The position numbers and the translations under genes were made by a program. Below, in pieces: positions 1 through 5,065 of a stretch of 7,877 bases of DNA (the stretch's first letter is position 1; every line of letters starts with the position of its first letter). Source of the stretch: Spirochaetaceae bacterium (lineage in GTDB: Bacteria > Spirochaetota > Spirochaetia > SZUA-6 > Bin103). Location: positions 1-7,877 of the forward strand of contig JAPPNY010000179.1 in NCBI GenBank assembly GCA_028818385.1, written 5' to 3'. Under the pieces are notes generated by a model. The model was not told the origin of the DNA. It saw nothing but the letters and a program-made list of their open reading frames with translations, and made no database searches.

Positions 1-5
1 AATCC

Positions 6-908
6 TCAATTCAGCCAACTTTCGGGCTGGAGCGCGAATAACCCGGGATGACGGTCTTCGGGGCGCTCCACCGCCTCGATGTCTTCCAGGTCGGGCAGCG
101 CCGTGCGCAGATGCGCGATCCACGCAGCGTGGCGCGCGGGCTCGTCTTTCCGGAGGCGGCCGGCGACCCAGGAGACGTTGGACCCGTCGGGCAGGAATCC
201 GGCGGCCCGCATCGGCGGACTTGGCTGCCGGATTGCGGCACTGTTGAGGGTGAACCTCTGAATGCCGGCGCCAAGGTACTCCCGAAACCACGTCGCCGTC
301 GGAAACGAGCTTTGGTCGGCAGGAAGGTTGCCCAGCGCCGACCGCTGCGTTCCGAGTTTGAACGACGGCGCCCAGCTTCGGTTTGCGGGGCTGGACTCGT
401 TGTAGAAGTTGTCGTTGCCGCCCGACGCCTTGTTGACCAACACCTTGTTGTCGCGCTGCTTACTGTCCAACAGCGACTCGGGCGGCGTCGGCGGCGTCGG
501 GAACAAGTCGCGCTGACTCGGCCCCGATTCGGTGGCCTTCTTCAACAGCAACGTCTCAGCCTTGAATTCGAACTGGCGGTCGGTGTCATCGTAACCGAGC
601 GCGACCTGATAGCGAACCGTGTTCCACTGCTGCGCATCGGGTTGGCGAAGCGCGTCGGGCACGGTCGCCTCCACCGCGAGCTCGAGTCGGCTGCCGCAGC
701 GTCCGAACAGCAGTTCCTGCGGGTTGGGCGTGCGCTCGGACAGGGCGTAGTCCAGCCCACCTGACACGATGTCGCCCAGGAACCCGATGACGTCCAGGAA
801 CGTCGTCTTGCCGGATGCGTTCGGGCCGACCAATACGTGGAACGGGTTCATCGGACGGTGCACGTACCGCAGACAGCGGAAATTGAGCGCCTCGACGCGT
901 GTGATCAT
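6..908 (-). CDS. AAA15/RecF-type ATPase (AAA_21-like), probably C-terminally truncated
   Basis: The N-terminus has the RecF/SMC-type layout: a first beta strand and 'LNFRCLRYV' at residues 8-16, then a clear Walker A, GPNASGKT, at residues 28-35. This identifies a P-loop ATPase of the family found in defence and DNA-maintenance operons, often with a DUF4276 partner. The middle (about 120-200) is polar and low in conservation, as in the insert of these proteins; 'GFLPDGSN' and 'ERPEDRH' near the end resemble family blocks preceding the signature and Walker B region. The frame stops (TGA at 6-8) after 300 residues, whereas relatives usually run to about 400 or more. No ABC signature or Walker B is visible, so ATP hydrolysis is doubtful if the stop is real. 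ATG at 908 is chosen because it overlaps the preceding small ORF's stop as ATGA. The role is inferred from family only; a nuclease or effector partner, if any, would lie beyond the left edge. Confidence 0.75.
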   Translation of the reverse strand: MITRVEALNFRCLRYVHRPMNPFHVLVGPNASGKTTFLDVIGFLGDIVSGGLDYALSERTPNPQELLFGRCGSRLELAVEATVPDALRQPDAQQWNTVRYQVALGYDDTDRQFEFKAETLLLKKATESGPSQRDLFPTPPTPPESLLDSKQRDNKVLVNKASGGNDNFYNESSPANRSWAPSFKLGTQRSALGNLPADQSSFPTATWFREYLGAGIQRFTLNSAAIRQPSPPMRAAGFLPDGSNVSWVAGRLRKDEPARHAAWIAHLRTALPDLEDIEAVERPEDRHPGLFALQPESWLN

Positions 909-1003
909 GGGTTCCGTCGGCCGAGTCGCTCCGCCAACCGTTGCAGCGCAGGATCAGCGTAACGGTGCGTATCGAGCCAGTGGGACAGCTCGGCGAATCT
1001 CAT
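905..1003 (-). CDS. Small 32-residue ORF coupled to the ATPase
   Basis: This short frame starts with ATG (MRFAELSHWLDTHRY...) and ends LGRRNP. Its TGA overlaps the ATPase ATG in an ATGA arrangement, typical of translational coupling. It is amphipathic and basic at the end, with no signal peptide or membrane segment. No Shine-Dalgarno of its own is obvious. Its frame stays open upstream to a TGA near 1030, so it may be the C-terminal half of one ~60-residue protein whose N-terminal half is the adjacent 26-residue frame, split by a one-base indel. Helical tails such as 'FAELSHWLDTHR' recall very small conserved proteins encoded before ATPase or toxin genes, but I do not recognise the family with confidence. 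The function is unknown; a regulator or antitoxin role is only a contextual guess. Confidence 0.45.
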   Translation of the reverse strand: MRFAELSHWLDTHRYADPALQRLAERLGRRNP

Positions 1004-1004
1004 T

Positions 1005-1085
1005 TCAGCTCTCGACGTTGATTTGACCGCGAATAGCTCTCATGGTCCTGACACAATCGAACCGCCTTACTTCGTCACTCGTCAA
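1005..1085 (-). CDS. Small 26-residue TTG-start ORF, probable N-terminal half of a split gene
   Basis: A strong Shine-Dalgarno (AAGGAGG at 1098-1092) lies six bases before a TTG codon that opens a 26-residue frame, MTSDEVRRFDCVRTMRAIRG... ending NVES. The stop is one base before the ATG of the 32-residue ORF. The good ribosome site and the segment 'RTMRAIRGQIN' followed in the next frame by 'MRFAELSHWL' suggest one ancestral ~60-residue protein of the 'IRDQI...MSFEEL' type, broken by a single-base indel around 1005-1015. An internal ATG at residue 15 is a possible but weaker start. The 5' end overlaps the final codons of the hsdM-derived frame. The function is not recognised; it is probably the first gene of the ATPase operon. 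Confidence 0.4.
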   Translation of the reverse strand: MTSDEVRRFDCVRTMRAIRGQINVES

Positions 1086-1091
1086 GTTCAG

Positions 1092-1098
1092 CCTCCTT
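1092..1098 (-). promoter_or_regulatory. Shine-Dalgarno for the small-ORF/ATPase operon
   Basis: AAGGAGG reads on the minus strand and is a near-perfect anti-16S match. It sits six bases before TTG at 1085-1083. It is the evidence for translation starting there even though the start codon is not ATG. Confidence 0.55.
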
Positions 1099-1114
1099 CG
1101 GACCGTCTGTCAGG

Positions 1115-1120
1115 ATTATC
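1115..1120 (-). promoter_or_regulatory. Putative -10 box (GATAAT) for the ATPase operon
   Basis: GATAAT matches TATAAT at five of six positions and lies about 17 bases before the AAGGAGG, giving a short leader. I see no convincing -35 hexamer 16-18 bases upstream. It falls just beyond the end of hsdM similarity, so the ATPase operon could be transcribed independently. This is an inference from position and sequence only. Confidence 0.3.
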
Positions 1121-2040
1121 GGTGGAGCGGGGTCACCACGGAGTATTCGAGATCGCCCACGATGTTTGTCGGCGGCCTCGCCCTCACCTTTCAGCAGCAG
1201 GTCGGCCTTGCAGATGGCGTAGGTCTCAGCGTTGATCTCCTGGCCGTACAGGTGGGTGACGACCTCCTTGCCGTGCTCGGCGGCGAGCTGCCGCAGGGTC
1301 TCCTCGGCCACGGTCAGCATGCCGCCCGTGCCGCAGGCGCCGTCGTACAGCAGGTAGGTGCCGGAGCTGATCTGGTCGGCGATGGGCAGGAAGACCAGCT
1401 TCGCCATCAGCCGGACGGCGTCGCGCGGGGTCCAGTGCTCGCCTGCCTCCTCGTTGTTCTCCTCGTTGAAGCGGCGCACCAACTCCTCGAAGATCGTGCC
1501 CATCCCGTGGTTGTCGAGGCCGGGATGCTTGACCGAGCCGTCGGTGTGGTGCACCGGGTCGGGGCTCAGGTTGATGTCGGGCGAGGTGAGCTTCTCGATC
1601 AGGGTGCCCAGGGCGTCGGCGCGGGACAGGCGCGGGATCTGGTTGCGGAGCTCGAAGTTGTCGAGGATGTCCTGCACGTTGGGCGAGAACCCGTCGAGGT
1701 ATGCCTGGAAGTCGGCGGTGAGCTGCTGGCGATTGGCGCGGGCGCGCAGGTCGCTCAGGGTGAAGCGGGAGGTGTTGTAGAACGCCTGCCCTGTCGATTG
1801 GCGCAGGGCGGCGTCCTGCTCGACCACGTCGGCGTCGTCGAGGGCGGCCTTCATGTCGAGGACCGCCTGCTTGCTACCCTCCAGCACCGCGTCGAGGCGG
1901 CGCAGCACGGTCATGGGCAGGATCACGTCGCGGTACTTGCCGCGGACGTAGAGGTCGCGCAGGACATCGTCGGCGATACCCCAGATGTAGTTCGATCCAG
2001 TTCAGGTCGCCGTTGCTCATCCTCGTCCTTTCCTCCGCAG

Positions 2041-2067
2041 GACCATGTCCGTCGATCGGACATGGTC
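2041..2067. promoter_or_regulatory. Perfect 10-bp inverted repeat upstream of hsdM (probable operator or leader hairpin)
   Basis: The left arm GACCATGTCC (2041-2050) and right arm GGACATGGTC (2058-2067) are exact reverse complements around a 7-base centre. It lies between the hsdM TATAAT box (2080-2075) and its Shine-Dalgarno, about where transcription would begin. A repressor dimer site is plausible; as RNA it would form a 10-bp stem in the 5' leader. No candidate regulator gene is adjacent. Confidence 0.6.
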
Positions 2068-2074
2068 GGTGATG

Positions 2075-2080
2075 ATTATA
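2075..2080 (-). promoter_or_regulatory. -10 box (TATAAT) of hsdM
   Basis: A consensus TATAAT lies about 55 bases upstream of the hsdM ATG, in a locally AT-rich stretch. The hexamers 16-18 bases upstream (for example GGATGG) match the -35 consensus poorly, so activation or a weak promoter is possible. Confidence 0.45.
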
Positions 2081-2100
2081 CCCTATCTTCTGTCGGGCCA

Positions 2101-2365
2101 TCCCAGCGAACGACTGGTTACACTAATGCGACCCACGTTGAGCCGCCCGGATGGGGGCCGTTGACATCGAGCCAACTTGCCGTCAATGTCTCACCCGTCA
2201 GGGCAAAGCGGTGGACTCACACAAGGCGGTGCCGTTCTACACAACCAGCGTTACCCGTCAAGCAGAGCCCGTAGTCGACGAGGGCAGTGGACGAAGCGGC
2301 AGCCCGCGTAGATGCAACTACTCCACGTCAATCAGACCGAACGAACCAGACCGAGGTTACTTCAC
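2101..2365. other. Intergenic region between divergent hsdM remnant and Shedu-like gene
   Basis: About 265 bases contain no convincing gene. Short frames cross it on both strands, but none has a Shine-Dalgarno, recognisable domain or codon pattern matching a neighbour. A TTGACA at 2161-2166 is a possible -35, but the hexamer 17 bases later is a poor -10. An 8-base direct repeat lies at its right end. Confidence 0.4.
2333..2354 (+). repeat. Direct repeat CAGACCGA x2, 14-bp period
   Basis: CAGACCGA occurs at 2333-2340 and again at 2347-2354. The second copy overlaps the GAGG ribosome site of the downstream gene. The 14-bp period is longer than one helical turn. It could be a protein or RNA-binding site in the leader, or chance. 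Confidence 0.3.
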
Positions 2366-3238
2366 ATGAGTTTCATTTTTCGTCCAACCTACAAGCTGAA
2401 GCGAGGGCCTAGCCCTACTACAACGCAGATATATTCGTCCCGATGTACGCAGCAGTACACGAACCTGTTGTCACAAGACGACGTAGATGAGCCCTGCCTG
2501 CAAACCTACTTTGAGCAACATCCCGCTATGCTCTTGCAGATAGTCGGACACTGCCCAATGCACTGCTCGCTGATTACGCAACCAGACCTAATTGGCACGT
2601 ACATCCGCAGGCCAGACTTCATGATGATCGCCAAAGATAGTGGAGAGTGGCGTCCTATACTGATTGAGATTGAAAGCCCGGAAAAGAGAATCTTTACGAA
2701 AGACGGAAAGACAAGGTCGGATTTCAATCACGCTCGAGATCAACTGACAGAATGGCGGTCTTGGTTTCGCGATCATTCTAATGTCGATCAGTTCAAGGAG
2801 AGGTATGGGATCCCGAATTACATAGAGCGCGAGCTAATGATGCGGATGGAGACGGTCCTGATATATGGCAGGAGGTCCGAATTTGACGGAAATCCCAATC
2901 TAACCAAGTTTCGTGCATCTCTTATGAAGCCATCTGAGCACCTCATGTCTTTCGATCGACTCTCCTCCCTAAAGATGAACGACCTCGACTGTCAAATTGC
3001 GATGACAATTAAGCCGACTGGTTCGGGACATTTTCAGGCAGTATGGGTTCCAGAGACGTTCTCGCTTGGACCCGAGTTTGCAGATCGTCTCCACTATATC
3101 AGCGGCATTGAGAGCGCAATCTACAACAATCCAAATATCAGTGATGAAAGAAAGAGATTCCTGGTAGAAAGAATCGACTATTGGAAAACATGGTCACGAT
3201 CAAATAGTGGAACATACGTTGGAGGTCACCGCGAATGA
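2366..3238 (+). CDS. Shedu-like (SduA, DUF4263) PD-(D/E)XK nuclease
   Basis: The 290-residue product has the pattern of the DUF4263 domain of the Shedu anti-phage protein SduA. A helical lead-in 'DEPCLQTYFEQHPAMLL' (41-57) resembles the family's 'E..LQ.FLE.HP.LL'. The nuclease core follows: PD84F, then ILIE101-I-E103-SP, 'RIFTKDG' (108-114) and 'ARDQLTEWRSWF' (123-134). Asp84 and Glu101/Glu103 fit the metal-binding acids of the PD-(D/E)XK fold, with Gln126 on the following helix. The C-terminal ~150 residues are soluble with no obvious domain. ATG at 2366 is chosen over an in-frame ATG 18 codons earlier because GAGG lies nine bases before it and the domain needs no more. It is notably AT-rich (42% G+C in one 60-base sample) against about 70% downstream, so probably acquired by transfer. 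It appears intact, which is unusual in this neighbourhood. Phage defence is inferred from the family; it could also be a related standalone nuclease. Confidence 0.8.
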   Translation: MSFIFRPTYKLKRGPSPTTTQIYSSRCTQQYTNLLSQDDVDEPCLQTYFEQHPAMLLQIVGHCPMHCSLITQPDLIGTYIRRPDFMMIAKDSGEWRPILIEIESPEKRIFTKDGKTRSDFNHARDQLTEWRSWFRDHSNVDQFKERYGIPNYIERELMMRMETVLIYGRRSEFDGNPNLTKFRASLMKPSEHLMSFDRLSSLKMNDLDCQIAMTIKPTGSGHFQAVWVPETFSLGPEFADRLHYISGIESAIYNNPNISDERKRFLVERIDYWKTWSRSNSGTYVGGHRE

Positions 3239-3512
3239 ACGCACGGTGCCGAGCTGATTTCCGTCTGGCCTTCATGTGAGCACTGCCGTTGTTATGTCGT
3301 GCAAGCGCGCCAAAGGCACAGTGCCAACGGTTTGCCCTCAGCGATCGATGTTTGCTCCTCGTAGTTGAGACGGCTCAGCTTGTGTTCGAGATCCGCTGGT
3401 GGCTGCGCGGCGGATCCGCATCCACAGGAGCACATTGGCGGACCATGGGAGCCATCGGCTCGGTCGTGGTGATGGTCGTCCAACTTGGCCTAGGTCGGAT
3501 CAGTCAACCGGC
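3239..3512 (+). other. Region between Shedu-like gene and brnT tail, possibly altered brnT
   Basis: About 270 bases contain no intact gene. In the frame of codons starting at 3334, 'ALSDRCLLLVVE' (3334-3369) resembles the central BrnT block 'GLSDRGRLLVV'. It is in a different frame and about 110 bases too far from the BrnT tail at 3513-3584, so the toxin gene may have suffered an insertion or rearrangement here. GGCAC-A-GTGCC near 3315-3325 is a tiny palindrome without a T-run. The short minus-strand frame across 3292-3483 has no recognisable feature and is not called. Confidence 0.35.
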
Positions 3513-3584
3513 GAAGCCGTGGGGTCCATAGGCGCCCGGAAAGCAACCGGACGAAAGAGAGCTGCCTATGAAGACGAGCACTGA
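3513..3584 (+). pseudogene. brnT: C-terminal remnant of BrnT-type ribonuclease toxin
   Basis: The frame ending with TGA at 3582-3584 reads 'SIGARKATGRKRAAYEDEH'. This matches the characteristic BrnT ending, roughly 'RIISARKATRRERRAYEE'. BrnT is a RelE-fold mRNA-cleaving toxin of about 90 residues. Its gene normally overlaps the start of brnA, and here the overlap is exactly that: 17 bases shared with the brnA start at 3568. The N-terminal hallmarks (a 'WD..K...N..KHGVSF'-like block) are absent in any frame upstream, so the toxin is inactive as read. A second possible fragment lies at 3334-3369 in another frame. Identification rests on about 20 residues plus gene position. Confidence 0.6.
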
Positions 3585-3849
3585 CCGATTCGCCGCAGAT
3601 CAGCAGGAAGAGATCGCGGCTCTTAAGCAACTTCCCGATGACCAGATCGACACGACTGAGGTGCCGGAGATGCGCGACTGGTCGACAGCCCAGCGGGGCG
3701 CACTGTATCGCCCCGTCAAACAGCAAATCACCCTCCATCTGGATGCGGACATCGTCGCTTGGTTCAAGAGCCACGCCCGCGGAAGACGAGGCTACCAGAC
3801 CGGCATCAACCGCGCGTTGAGGAGCCATGTGCGGCGCTCCAGGAGGTAG
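3568..3849 (+). CDS. brnA: BrnA-family antitoxin (ribbon-helix-helix)
   Basis: BrnA neutralises the BrnT ribonuclease and represses the brnTA operon as a dimeric DNA-binding protein. The 93-residue product shows family blocks in order: 'LPDDQIDTTEVPE' (22-34), 'DWSTAQRGALYRPVKQQITLHLD' split as DW37-38 and RPVKQQITL (48-56), then 'DADIVAWFKSH' (59-69) and 'GYQTGINRALRSHV' (75-88), the strand-helix-helix of the RHH fold. Length is normal for the family and the frame is intact. ATG at 3568 follows an AGAGAG ribosome site by about eight bases and overlaps the brnT tail in the usual way. It survives without a readable toxin, so it may now act as a stand-alone repressor or protect against a BrnT encoded elsewhere. 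It converges on the following minus-strand gene with 29 bases between. Confidence 0.88.
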   Translation: MKTSTDRFAADQQEEIAALKQLPDDQIDTTEVPEMRDWSTAQRGALYRPVKQQITLHLDADIVAWFKSHARGRRGYQTGINRALRSHVRRSRR

Positions 3850-3878
3850 GCAGCAGCTTCCGGTGGCCTTCCGACTCG

Positions 3879-5042
3879 CTACTTCTGGCGCTGGAGGCGG
3901 AGCGTCGCGGGCGGATCGACCGCGTGGTCGTCGATGTAGTCGAAATCGATCTCCAGCCCGGAGCCCGGCCCGCGTGGCATCGGCACGTAGCCATCCGCGT
4001 CCATCAGGGTGATGTCCGATTTGAGCCAGGGCGGCGTCGTCCACTCCCACGACGGGTTGGAGCCGACCTCCAGGTACTTCGCTGCCGCCGTCGCGCCGCA
4101 GAGGTGCACGCACTGGTCGGCCGGCCCGTGCGGTTCGGCAGCCATGCCGAATGACTCTGCCAGGTGCACGGTCTTCATGGCCGGCGTGAGCCCGCCCTCG
4201 TGCCCCAGCGCGACGCGGACGATGTCGCACGCTTCCGCCTTGATCCACTCCGCCCGCACCCGGTGGTTACCCTGCGCTCGCTCGGGGCCGAGGATCGGCG
4301 TGTCCAGTTGCTCGGCCAGCCACTGGTAGGACGACATGCTGTACTCGTCCATCGGCTCCTCGAACCAGTAGTAGCCGAGCCGGTCGAGCTCCCGGCCGAT
4401 GTACAGCGCGTGCTCCCGGCTGTAGAAGTGCCAGCAGTCGAGCATCAGGTCGATGTCCGGACCGACCGCGTCTCGCACCGCCTGGCACGCCTCTACGTCC
4501 CGCTTCGGGTCCAGCTCCTGGTCTGGTCCGGACGGAAACCAGGTGTGGAGCTTGAATCCCTTGAACCCTCGCTTCACGCACGCCGCGGCCAGTTCCGCAT
4601 ACGCCTCCGGCGTGTCCAGCGCGCCGCCGCCGAAGGTGCCCAGCGGGCTCGATGCGTAGGCGGGCACCTTGTCCCGGTATGCCCCCAGGAGCTTGTGGAT
4701 CGGCTGACCCAGGTAGCGTCCGGCGAGGTCCCACAGCGCCAGGTCGACGGCCGCCAGCTCCTGGGGGTGAAAGTCGCGGATCATGCCCTGCGAAATCGCC
4801 ATCCGCTGCCACAGCCGCTCGCGGTCGAACGGGTCGTTGCCGACGAGCATCGGCGCTATCACCTGGTCGACCAGGTTGGGACTGGCGCCGAAGGAGTAGC
4901 CCGCCGCCCCTTCGTCGGTGCCGATGGTCAGCAGCGACTCGTACACGTCGTGCGCGGGTCCGCGAATCGGATGGCCCAGGTCGTCATGGCTGCTCGTCGT
5001 GGGATGGAGGAACGTCCTGGTCGTCACCTCGGTGATCTTCAT
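3879..5042 (-). CDS. Enolase-superfamily enzyme, mandelate racemase/muconate lactonizing type (probable acid-sugar dehydratase)
   Basis: The 387-residue product has the full superfamily plan: an N-terminal capping domain (about 1-125) and a TIM barrel. Family members abstract the proton alpha to a carboxylate with Mg2+ help. Visible residues: K164-x-H166 in 'GFKLHTW' on the second barrel strand, then metal ligands D202 ('LMLDCWH'), E228 ('YYWFEEP') and E254 ('ILGPER'), and H305 ('AEPHG') as the likely second base. 'LAAVDLALWDLAGRYLGQP' (96-114) is the typical cap helix. K-x-H with the C-terminal His favours an acid-sugar dehydratase over a K-x-K racemase, but the substrate cannot be read. The segment before 'GHEGG' reads 'DIVRVAL' where relatives usually have '..PDV', so the Asp normally paired with the catalytic His seems replaced by Ala278. 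ATG at 5042 begins the conserved 'MKITEV'; a longer frame to 5108 would overlap the divergent gene. It is predicted cytosolic. Confidence 0.85.
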   Translation of the reverse strand: MKITEVTTRTFLHPTTSSHDDLGHPIRGPAHDVYESLLTIGTDEGAAGYSFGASPNLVDQVIAPMLVGNDPFDRERLWQRMAISQGMIRDFHPQELAAVDLALWDLAGRYLGQPIHKLLGAYRDKVPAYASSPLGTFGGGALDTPEAYAELAAACVKRGFKGFKLHTWFPSGPDQELDPKRDVEACQAVRDAVGPDIDLMLDCWHFYSREHALYIGRELDRLGYYWFEEPMDEYSMSSYQWLAEQLDTPILGPERAQGNHRVRAEWIKAEACDIVRVALGHEGGLTPAMKTVHLAESFGMAAEPHGPADQCVHLCGATAAAKYLEVGSNPSWEWTTPPWLKSDITLMDADGYVPMPRGPGSGLEIDFDYIDDHAVDPPATLRLQRQK

Positions 5043-5049
5043 GCCCGCC

Positions 5050-5059
5050 AGTGTACGAT
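5050..5059. promoter_or_regulatory. Overlapping divergent -10 boxes, probably for leaderless transcripts
   Basis: Only 23 bases separate the two start codons. Minus-strand TACACT (5055-5050) ends seven bases before the enolase-family ATG at 5042. Plus-strand TACGAT (5054-5059) ends six bases before the ATG at 5066. Both fit TANNNT and would place transcription starts at or next to the ATGs, consistent with the lack of a good Shine-Dalgarno on either side. No clear -35 hexamers are seen. The two boxes share TA at 5054-5055, so the promoters cannot be occupied together. Confidence 0.45.
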
Positions 5060-5065
5060 GGCGGC

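Larger units (their letters stand above)
1075..2020 (-). pseudogene. hsdM: Type I restriction-modification DNA methyltransferase subunit (HsdM), frameshifted and truncated
   Basis: HsdM transfers a methyl group to adenine N6 in the HsdMS complex. Translation from ATG at 2020 (MSNGDLNWI) follows a good Shine-Dalgarno (GGAGG at about 2036-2032). The HsdM N-terminal helical domain follows (IWGIADDVLRDLYVRGKYRD, VILPMTVLRRLDAVLE), then the N6_Mtase domain with 'GEHWTPRDAVRLM' and SAM-binding motif I, DGACGTGGML, near 1343-1314. Two frame changes are needed: near 1993, where 'WI' and 'NYIWG' are in different frames (two bases missing or one extra), and at the AAA run near 1166-1164, where one extra A separates 'GEGEAAD' from 'NIVGDLEYS'. 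Similarity stops near 1139, before the catalytic NPPY/F motif; the open frame then continues with unrelated residues to TGA at 1077-1075. Intact HsdM is about 500 residues, so roughly 40% is missing. No hsdS or hsdR follows. It is almost certainly inactive. Confidence 0.88.

Noticed and set aside
2161..2190. Possible plus-strand promoter (TTGACA)
   Set aside because: The hexamer 17 bases downstream matches the -10 consensus at only two positions and it is about 200 bases from the next start.
1042..2274. A 410-residue plus-strand frame opposite hsdM
   Set aside because: Val/Gly/Leu-rich shadow of a real minus-strand coding sequence, no start signal and no domain.
3292..3483. A 63-residue minus-strand frame
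   Set aside because: No Shine-Dalgarno, odd composition and no family; it overlaps possible brnT remnants on the other strand.
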